Source: Tricholoma matsutake
Taxonomy: Eukaryota > Basidiomycota > Agaricomycetes > Agaricales > Tricholomataceae
Length of the DNA stretch: 64,000 nucleotides
Assembly (NCBI GenBank): GCA_026075535.2
Contig: AP026547.1
Span: 1,240,001 to 1,304,000, forward strand
Direction: 5' to 3'
Position numbers and translations under genes: made by a program. This document shows, piece after piece, positions 55,640 through 64,000 of this stretch (position 1 is the stretch's first letter; each line of letters begins with the position of its first letter). Under the pieces are notes generated by a model. It was not told the DNA's origin. It searched no databases and saw nothing but the letters and a program-made list of their open reading frames with translations.

Positions 55640-55741
55640 GTGAGTGTTTGAGTCTGAATAAGGAAGTTGGTTGAATTTCTGAATGTGGTAGTTGGTTGAA
55701 AAAATTTTCATGTTGTTTCCTACCCCCATCACCTATTCAAT

Positions 55742-56480
55742 ATGTCCCCCCCAGCAGTCTCTGCGCAAATCAAATTGGCAGCAATGAAGGCCCATCACAA
55801 ACAGAGGGAGCGAACGATGAAGGAGCAGATGGAATGGGAGATGAGAGAGCTGGAGGAGGAAGCAACAAGGCAGGAGGAGTGGAGGCTGCAGGAGGCACAA
55901 AGAGCAGCAGAGAAGGCATGCCAGGCAGAGGCACATAAGAAGGAGGCAGTGGCCACAAGATGAGTGGAGAAGAAGCAGGCAGCTGCAGCTGCGGGTTTGG
56001 GGGATGAGGCCAAGGGGAGCAAGTCCCCAAAGAAGAAGAAAGTTGCCAGGTTGAAGGTGAGGGTGGGGTCAGAGGAGTCTGAGGGTCCTGAGCGGGTGCA
56101 GGCTGTCTTGCCCTGCAAAAGGTGAGTTTCTTGTTTTACTTCTCAGCCTTCTTTTACTGATAAGTGGCCTAGCTGCAAATATCAAAAAATTGCTTGTTTC
56201 AAGATGGGCGTGAGGGGACATGTGTGTGATAATTGCATGCACGTCAAACACAAGTGCGAAGAGGTAGTGTGGGAGGGGCAGGAAGCCCCTGCAGCAAAAA
56301 TGGCAGGAACCACACCAGGAATGACGGAGTTGACAGGAAATAGCAGAGAGAATGCAGAGCTGATGTGGCAGCTGATGAAGATGGTGAAGAAGGGTTTCAG
56401 TGAGGTGGCAACTGCAGTGCAGGAGTCCATAGAGGAGATCTGGGATGCTGATAGGTCCACCTTGTCATTCAAGCTTGGAA
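55742..56480 (+). pseudogene. Coiled-coil protein with Cys cluster, truncated
   Basis: 55742 starts MSPPAVSAQIKLAAMKAHHK and runs as a strongly charged Glu/Arg/Gln coiled coil. A TGA at 55961 lies where Arg is likely. A Lys-rich SKSPKKKKVARLK segment and LPCKR end the first exon near 56121, before a GTGAGT donor. The second part (about 56170-56480) reads CKYQKIACFKMGVRGHVCDN and CMHVKHKC, a two-part Cys cluster reminiscent of fungal Zn-cluster motifs but not a proven Zn2Cys6. A second helical segment (ELMWQLMKMVKKGFSEVATA) follows. It is cut at about 56480 by LTR family A. Compare the 3826-6013 remnant. Confidence 0.5.
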
Positions 56481-57664
56481 AACACATCTACAATCATTGT
56501 CGAAGCTCTATGAACCCATATGAACCCCTCCAAAGCTCTACAAAGTCACGAGAATGCTTTGAAATTCTTTGTATGCCTTCAGCCGCCATAATACAATTCC
56601 CCCGACCTTCATACAGCTCAGGATATACACTTGGAACATTGTCGATGAGTTCTGAACCAGTTTTGAGCAATATCGCAGCAATATCGGCCTTTGAACAAGT
56701 CCAATATTTCCTCAACTGACTTCAAAAATCATTGAACATTGAAAATCAACATTGGACACTATATTGCTATCTGAATGGTCATCACACACAGACCAGACAT
56801 ATCCCCTACCATTGTCAAACAATATCGCACCGATTTCGGGCCATGAACAAAGTCTGAAGAATCTTCGAAAATCTTCGAAAAACCTCGAACCTTGAAAAAC
56901 ATCTTTGGACACAGTATTTCCTATTTGAATGATCTTCAGATGCACGCTGGACAAATGGGACACAATCTCAAGTATATTGAACACATTTCGACTGCATGTG
57001 CATGGATACAATCTGCTTGTAGCAGTTTCCGATGTTTTATTCAATTTATAACAAGGACAGTCCACTTTTAGCTATTCTTTCTTATTATTTCTTCATCATG
57101 TGTTACATTCACCCTTTCTAGTCTTGCTTTATTGTTCTGATATACTTCTATTGTCCTTTGCCTCAAGTTTTCCACATGTTTGCTTCATGTTCTCTAGCCT
57201 TTTTAGGTACTTTCTTTATTTTATATAAAAAGATGTACTAGATACAAAGAAAAACAAGAAAGTTGTCGTCTTCCTCCCAGATCACAGTGATTTGAGAGTT
57301 CAGTTTAGTCTTATTCAGTCTGAAGTTTGGTGTTTTATGCTAAACTTCCTCAAAATTCCTCAAAATTCCTTGCATTATGCTATTTTCACTCTTGTTTCCC
57401 TCGATTTGCCTTTGCTTTGCTTCTACTACTTGTCTAGTCCCCCAATCTTGCATCCAAACATATTTGCGCACTCGAAATTCCTTGAGACTTCTTCAAAAAA
57501 ACCTCAAAAAATATCGCAACACCTCAAAAATCATTGCAACATCTCGCAAATCATTCCAACTTCTCAAGAAATATCGCAACTCCTCAAAAATCATTGCAAG
57601 TCCTTGAAACACTTCTTTTAGCTTTGAACTGCTTTGACAAGCAGTTGTTTTATGACTATTTGAC
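56480..57664 (+). repeat. LTR family A, plus copy, CpG-depleted and 3'-truncated
   Basis: 57045-57664 matches 24973-25517 closely, but many CTCGAAATTC units are CTCAAAATTC here. 56490-56720 is the usual degenerate array. The copy stops abruptly at gypsy D protease sequence near 57664, without the GAGCATCATCA end. Confidence 0.65.
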
Positions 57665-59640
57665 AGAATGAAATGTTGGGAAGAGAAAACTTAGGTGGAA
57701 CAGGGGGTTCTAAAGGTGTGGGTGAATCACAGGTATCTACCAGAAGGTTTGGAGACAAAGGTGACATCTGGGGTGCTGGACCTCTATGATCTGCAGAGTG
57801 GAAAGTAATTTGGCTTGAAGACCAGTCAATCAACAGATTGTATTGCTTCAGCCAGTTATGACCCAGTATGGCGGAACAGGAAGAGTCTAGCAAGGTTACA
57901 TAAAATGACAGATTGAACATTTCACCGGTAGGGAAGGTGACCAGAAGTTGGACAACTTGAGTTATGGTGGAGTTGCAAGATCCATCAAAGAGCCATAATC
58001 TGATCGGGTTAATGGGTTTCATGCTGAGTTGGTTATCCAACACAAAGGAGGAATCAAGGAAGCAATGGGAGGAACCAGAATCAATAAGAGTTCAGACAGG
58101 AGTGGATTTGTCAGGAATGGTTAAAAGAGTGGTCAGGGAGTCAGGGTCAGAAAGAGCGGACACGTTGAGATGAACATAAGCAGCCAAATGGGTAAGGTCA
58201 ACGCAACCCCCAGCCCCAATGGCCATTTTCTGAGGGTTACAGACTATTTTTCTGAGTCCACAGTGTTGGAAATGACAGCGGAAGCACAGGCTTTTGCAGC
58301 TTTGGATTTTGGGCAATTTCCTGCTATGCGCCCTTCCTCACCACAGTAGAGACAAAGTCATTCTCTCATGCAACATTCTCATTCCTCCCCAGTAAGCTTG
58401 CTGTTCTTCCCCAACTTATCAGAGATGGATGACTTGGGCTTGTCCCATGGAGTGTTCTTTGTCATGGAAGACTGCTGGTTGGAGGTGCTACCACAGGTGG
58501 AGTTTGAAGAGGATTGGTTTGTAGGTGGGGAAGGACTTTTGGAAGTGTCCTTCTGACTAGAGTTAGTGAAGCTACCAGAATTCTTTGTTTCAAAGCAGGA
58601 TTCATCTTCTTGCATCCAGTAGATGTCATCGCTGTCCTGGACTTTCAAGTGCAGTTCTGCAAGAGTATTGGGTTTACCACCCTGGAGAACTTCTATGTGA
58701 AGTCGGAGCGGGAGACTGTGGAAATAGTGGTCATGAAGGGCTGCTTCATTTCAGTTGACCCTAGAAGCTAATTCCCAGAAGTCAACATTATATTTTGTGA
58801 TATGACCACCTTTCTTCATTGCTAAGTCAGAGAGAGCTTTTTCCACATCCCTGACCAGGTCATGCAGGCCAAAGTTGCTTTCCAGCTCAATGAGGCAAGC
58901 TTTGTAGTCCCACATCCAGTGTGCAGAATCTGTTGGGTCATTAAGACCAGGCTCAAACCAACTAAGAGCTGATCCCTTAAGATAAGAAAGGATAGATATG
59001 ATCTTTTTCTCATCAGAGGAAAATATGTGTGGGCGGTCGCAGAAATGAAGATTACATGAGACTAGAAAGTCTCTGAGTTTCTTTGGATTGGCGCCATTGA
59101 AAGTGTCAGAGTTGTGAACTTTGATTTTCTTGGTCTTGGGTGCATTGTTCTGACAAAGGGTGCAGATACTCTCCGAGAGGTTGTAAAGTCCTATCCCTTG
59201 GATCAGGGTTTTCCATTGTGGGAGGTTGATCATCTGGATCATTGGGATTGGGGTCACCCCCAGGGCCATCAGGCCTGCTGGGAGGTCCATCCTCTAGACC
59301 AGGGTCTTCCAATCTGAAGTGTCCATGCTGGTTGATGCCCCCTATGTACTCAAGGGGAGTTCTTGATCAAAAACCTTCTGGGTTGGCGGAAGGGTGCAGG
59401 GCATGGGTAGACATGAGATTGGCACTGATTGAGGGGGCTCCTGAGCCAATTTGTCAGAAGATGTTTGAGGGTCTGGAAGATACTCCGAAAGTAGTGGCAG
59501 GTCAAGGGTTGGGAAGGGTTGATCACTGAATTGCAGAGATCCCAGGAATAGTACTGGCATGTTGGGAATTTCTGGTTGTGTGCTGGCAGGTCTTGGTAGG
59601 GGTCATAGAGAGGAATGAGACAAGTGAAGTATGAGTTCAT
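57665..59640 (-). pseudogene. Gypsy D gag and protease remnant
   Basis: On the minus strand from 59640, after the 5' LTR, comes a Pro/Asp-rich leader (59560-59342, 59312-59106). The gag capsid-like domain is at 59290-58751 (FNGANPKKLRDFLVSCNLHF, SYLKGSALSWFEPGL, GGHITKYNVDFWELASRVN). A knuckle region lies around 58340-58240 and the aspartic protease follows (58090-57665; LIDSGSSHCFLDS, then AILGHNWLKQYNLLIDW). A TGA just before the active site and several frame changes break it. RT, RNase H and integrase are missing, replaced by the plus-oriented LTR at 57664. Confidence 0.85.
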
Positions 59641-60761
59641 TGATGATACTCGACCAGGAAACCCAAACAAAACCCACAATAAGGGCTCGAATGGTATAAC
59701 ACTAGTTAGAGGAAGGTTGCAAGGTGGTACTAAATATCACTGCTGTAAATTAGGGGTATGAAAACGACTCTAAAGGGTGTGCAAAGAGGTGCGATGAGGT
59801 GCGATGGAGTTCAATGAGGTTCAAAAGTATTTGAAGTGTTGTGATGACATTCGAGAGAAGTTCAATAACAATCGAGGGCATACAAAGTGCTGCAATAATG
59901 TTTGAGGGAAATTTAATGAAGTTCAATGAAGTTTGAAGAGGTGCGATGAAGTTTGAAGGCCTTTATAGAAGACGAAGATGCCTTTGATGGTGGCTGAGGA
60001 TAGACTATGAGGACATAGAAAGGTGTCTAGAGAGGATAGACAATATGTGATAGTTTTGAGAAGCTAGTATGAGGAGTTTGAGGAAATTCAGCCTAAAACA
60101 CTGAATTTCGAGACTAAGTCGAGATGCTTGGACTCAAGAGAATAGCTCTTAAATCAGATGATTGGTGTGAGAGGACGATGTATTCTGTTCTTCTAAGTAG
60201 CTAGTACAAGGCTATATATGTTTGGGAGAAGTGATACTAAAAAGGAAATACAACATGAGGAATACATGAGGCAAGATATAAAACAATAGAGAATCTTTGC
60301 AAATCATTGAATAAATGAAAGAAGATAAGAAGGGAAACGTCTAGAGGCATGATTTATCACTGGTACCTGTCCCCATTGATCCAATATATCATCAAGGTGT
60401 CAAAGTGCCACAATCGCATCCTAAAATCCTGTCGTTGTGTCTCCTCGTGTCCAGTGGTGCTCAATATGTGATGCACTAACTCTTACAAGGTGTGCTGCAT
60501 GTATCTGAAGGGCGGTGCAATAGGTGTACGGTGGCTGAAGGCATTCGAAGTGCTGCAATATTGTTCAAAGTCATTTGAAGTCATTCAAAGTGGTTCGAGA
60601 TCAATCAAAGTGGTTCGAGATCAATCAAAGTGGTTCGAGATCAATCAAAGTAGTTTTAGAGCTGTGTCACAGGGTTGTAGGGGTTGGGAGCATGCATTTT
60701 GATGTGTCGATGCCTCTGGAGACATTCCCAGAGCTTAGAGCACACAGTGGACCTATCATCA
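59641..60761 (-). repeat. LTR family A, 5' LTR of gypsy D (1121 bp)
   Basis: On the minus strand it starts TGATGATAGGTCCAC at 60761 and ends GAGTATCATCA at 59641, giving inverted TGATGATA/TATCATCA termini. Gypsy D gag follows directly. Near its head is a tandem of TCAAAGTGGTTCGAGA (about 60585-60660). Confidence 0.75.
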
Positions 60762-60768
60762 TATATAC

Positions 60769-61826
60769 TATTAAGAACTGATCCTAGAAGGCGCATCAGA
60801 ATCTGATCAGACCCTGCGGGTGATGATAGTGGAAGGGTGTCAGGTCATGGTCTCGCAGTGGCAGGGTATCCGGAATGAGAAGCTAGAAAGGATAACATAG
60901 TAACCTCAGTGGTGGTAACAACACTATATTGGGTAGTAGTAGTACCTAGAAAGGATAACGTAGTACTACTATGAAGTAAGTAAAGAATATAGAGAAGTAA
61001 AGTAATGGGACTTACACCTCAGTGGTGGTAACAACACTGAGGTGTCAAGATACAACTATCGATGTTACATAGTAATGAGAATAGGGGTAAGTAATAAGTA
61101 AATGATAGGAAAAGTAGAACGTGATGATAAATAAATGAAGTACCAGGTATGACAGGCATCATGGAGATGCTCAGATATAACGACAATATAACGACACATG
61201 GCAGATTCTGCAGAGGGGAAAATGGAAAGGACTTGGCTTCACCTTGTAAGAAGCTGCACCCTTCACCTTGTCTGGTGTCCTAATTTCAAGATGAAGGTTT
61301 GGAGGTAGAAGCGGGAAAGTGCAGGTAAACACAGGAAGGAGTATGGAGGGACTTGGGTTAAGTTCAGATGAGACCAGAACTTCAGAGGGAGACTAGAGGT
61401 CAAGTCGAATGGAGTTCAGACTCTTAGAGGACTGAGGTAGGAGTAGAATGAGATTTAGATTGGCAGGTTAAAGTTGAGTCTATGTTGATATACAAACTGA
61501 GGAATACAAGGCGAAACTAACTAAGCTTAAATACTGTAGTCCAGAATAAAGGCAGAATGGAAACAGAGGCTGTGGCAGTGTCTCAACTGCATAGATAAAT
61601 TACCTAGTGGGAGCCACACAGGAATCTGTAGTCAAATTTGCAAAAGAGATGGCAGCCTTGAGAAGGTGGCCATGGGTGCTGTACAAGGTGGCCTGGTGCA
61701 CAGCAGTGTGGGCAGTGCAAGGCAGCTGGGAACAAAAGCGGGAGGAGTTGATGAATGTCAGGTTTGACATGTGGAAAAGGGTCGGATGGATGCAGGTTCT
61801 GATTGGGCGAGGAACAGTTCTTGACA
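60769..61826 (+). repeat. LTR family B copy with a 346-bp insertion
   Basis: Starts TATTAAGAACTGATCC (TG changed to TA) and ends CAGTTCTTGACA. Subtracting the 351-bp insertion plus duplication leaves 707 bp, the same as 54899-55605. No outer duplication was found (TATAC versus GGCAT). The short ORFs match those of the other copy and are not genes. Confidence 0.85.
60851..61196. mobile_element. 346-bp insertion in LTR B, TSD CATGG
   Basis: Absent from the 54899 copy, bounded by an exact CATGG duplication (60846-60850 and 61197-61201). It starts TCTCGCAG and ends ACGACA, with no inverted repeats. Internally CCTCAGTGGTGGTAACAACA occurs twice (60913, 61019) and GTAGTACTACTA is palindromic. The 5-bp duplication suggests integrase-mediated insertion, such as a small LTR-derived element of unknown class. 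Confidence 0.75.
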
Positions 61827-62114
61827 GGCATAAAAGCAGGAGTATATCATTTCAGATGTAAAAAAAAAGCCCAAGAAATGAAATGAGTGGCAAGACAAAG
61901 ATAATCAGTAGAGGATGATTGACTGTCCATGACTCCATGAGCAAAGGGTTCTGAAATTTGAAAGTCCAACAAGCATCACATGGGATGCTAATATGTTTGG
62001 AATGTGGTGTTGCCAACCTGAATGACACCTGAACAGGCTCTTAGTCACCAGTGACCAAGTTTGGATGTGGCCAAATTGATCTAATCACATGAATTGAGGG
62101 ATGAATACACTGGA
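61827..62114. other. Non-coding
   Basis: No recognised feature; a poly(A) tract lies at 61860. Confidence 0.4.
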
Positions 62115-62372
62115 TGCAAGGCACAATACTGCTGGAGAAGTACTGTGGAAGTACCCTGACAGTATTCCTAATATTGTCAACAGACTTTGCCAGAAGTATT
62201 TTGACAGTATCATATCATATTTTGACAGCCTGAGTAAGTACTGAAAATACTCAAGTAGTATCTTAGATTGGTATGAATACTGGCAAAATATCTCTTGGTG
62301 AGTATGATGACAGTATCAAGAATACTTCTACAATACTGACATGATACCTCCCCAGATGTATCTTGCCGTGCA
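62115..62372. mobile_element. Candidate MITE with AGTACT/AATACT internal repeats
   Basis: TGCAAGGCACAATAC on the left pairs with GTATCTTGCCGTGCA on the right (12 of 15 positions). The interior is packed with AAGTACTG, CAGTAT and AATACT motifs in both orientations. No target duplication was found, so the limits are tentative. Confidence 0.4.
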
Positions 62373-64000
62373 GCCAGTGATATAGCTGAGGCAAACAAAG
62401 TTACTACTAAGACCAGGGCAGTCTGCTGAACAAAGATAACCTTTTACATAGATAGACCCATGGCATGCCATTGTGGAAGGGGTTTCTGTGCTCCCAAGGT
62501 CTGCAGAACTAGGTTGTCCTGTCACAGCAAACAAGGTAAGTATAAATGGAGAAAACAGGTTGGAAACACATGGAAAATGTCATAGGTAGAAAAATGGTAA
62601 GAAACAGAAAGTTTCTGTGTGAGATAAAAACTGAGAAATAGGTCATCGAGAGTTGACATGCTTGAGAACTGGTAGTTGTGATTGTATCTGATAAGGATCA
62701 GGATACATGAGAAAAGAATGAAAATCAGTCAATGAAAGGAAAGTTCAAGCCCAATGGTGCTGATGATCAGGGTTGCTCATTGGTGTGGCCCAGATATCAA
62801 AATGCAAGAATGGAAATAACTTGGGAAATGGGCTGTTTTGCCCTGTAAACATATAGACTTAATAATTTATCATGAAAATCACAGTGTTGTGTGATGTCAT
62901 CTTGAGGGAATACAAGCTGTCGCAAGGAGACCTTACAAAAAGAAGGGGAAAGGCATAATCCCATTTGACAGGTGGGGAGACACCTTATATACCTACAAAT
63001 GTTGGGGATATGCTAACATGGGATTGTGCATGTAGAACAAGGATAAAAATAGAAATACTGACATTGGTGGTTGGTCCAGTGTTATCAAGTCCTCATCTGG
63101 GAATGACTCAGGAATGACTCTGTCATCAGGGCACTCTATTGATGTAGCATCACCTGGCCTCCCATGACCCAACAAGAGTGGAGCACACCTGAATGACATT
63201 GTTCAACCCTACCATCCAGCAGATCAGTCCATTGATTGGGATGTTGACTAGCTGTGGGAAGGGGAAGTCATCAGAATCTTGTGTCTTCAGGAGAAGCATG
63301 CAAAGTATTCAAAAAAAGGAAAATAAAACTGGAACCAGAGCACAATCCTTCAAGACAAGCATGAAATATTTGATAAAAATCTTGGCAATGCATGAATTTG
63401 TGTGGTCAGCATGTTGAGTAGATTTGAGGGTCTTCAGGGGCACTGTCATAGTCTATCTGTAGCTCAGAATTAAATAGAAAGTTCATCAGTAATGTTGATA
63501 GACAAAGAAAGTACAAAAAGGTGAAAGCATATGAATACCCCTGAATATGTGATCATACTGTGGATTTAGGGTTCTGTGAACAACTCAGTTGTTAGTAACA
63601 ATAGTTATTAACACCATGTTGATAACAGTTAATAACTAGTTAGTAACTCATGGGGTCAGAGTAGGTTGTGAATAACTGCAAATAACTTGTGAAGTTCTGA
63701 GAACTCCATCAGCTCTTCTCAATTTTGGTTAACTCAATGTTTGATAATGCACTGGATCTAAGTTCACATGGCTGAACTCACCTCTCCATGGTAGACAGGA
63801 CATGCAAAATATCATTGATATGGTCCAGATAGGACAGTGGTACAGGTAAAAAGTTGTATAGTCTTTGTTTATATATCTTGTTGTGCATACAGCTTATAAA
63901 TACCTTTACTATTTAGGATACGAAGGAGCAGCCAAAATGAAGTGTGTATCAGCCAGTTGTCAAATTTTGCAATATCAACCAGGATGTCTTAGAAGCTGTT
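62373..64000. other. Non-coding end of window
   Basis: No gene recognised. The longest frames (63193-63417 plus, 63199-62993 minus) have no family features. A cluster of GTTAGTAAC/GTTAATAAC repeats in both orientations lies at 63575-63650. Confidence 0.45.

Larger units (their letters stand above)
51380..55660. mobile_element. PIF-Harbinger-type element with DDE and Myb-like genes, decayed
   Basis: A DDE transposase (plus, about 51506-52830) faces a Myb/SANT-like gene (minus, 55639 down to about 53414), the two-gene layout of PIF-Harbinger elements. Each gene is split by a solo LTR from a different family (52152-52553 and 54899-55605), each with a clean target duplication. Terminal inverted repeats and a 3-bp duplication were not found, so the outer limits are approximate. 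Confidence 0.8.

Overview
The window looks like a transposon graveyard from a filamentous basidiomycete, almost certainly an Agaricomycete. The evidence is a KDZ-type transposase with the Agaricomycete CxC2-like cysteine cluster, a DUF6589-like fragment, a PIF-Harbinger DDE gene with its Myb-like partner, Tad-like LINE remains, Ty3/gypsy gag with the mushroom-type signature, and short 50-70 nt GT-AG introns. The genus cannot be read from the sequence. No complete host gene was recognised; 47.4-51.2 kb is the only stretch that looks host-like.

Layout: 1-2050, LTR pieces and a truncated Ty1/copia pol. 2050-9540, copia LTR-like DNA, a tRNA-like block, minisatellites, two decayed unknown genes and a TIR element. 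9584-15343, one KDZ transposase gene with all three candidate acidic residues, broken by stops and by a 1.76-kb hAT-like element with an 8-bp target duplication. 15.9-18.1 kb, a 118-bp tandem repeat and a compound foldback structure holding a CACTA-like MITE. 18.9-20.5 kb, a tandem exon-like cassette, a tRNA-like block and an LTR relic. 20.56-26.09 kb, a decayed gypsy (called A) whose RT holds a hAT MITE. 26.09-28.56 kb, the 3' half of a LINE. 28.76-29.86 kb, a 35-bp-TIR element carrying DUF6589-like sequence.

31144-47349 is a three-level nest. Gypsy C (minus strand, both LTRs, TSD CCATG) contains a hAT element (38112-45493, TSD TGAACTCA), which contains a young gypsy B (38863-44909, TSD CCTCC, 426-bp LTRs with one visible difference, a 1300-codon pol open frame). 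47.4-51.2 kb is CpG-richer and holds broken host-like coding sequence. 51.4-55.64 kb is a PIF-Harbinger element whose two genes were each split by a solo LTR. 55.7-61.8 kb holds a Cys-cluster gene remnant, more LTRs, and gypsy D gag-protease. The last 2 kb has one possible MITE and otherwise nothing recognised.

Most old elements are strongly CpG-depleted and several of their stops are TGA where the family context expects arginine (CGA). This fits cytosine-methylation silencing followed by deamination. Gypsy B still has CpG but already carries two such stops in gag. All function statements rest on motif reading by eye; no database search was run.
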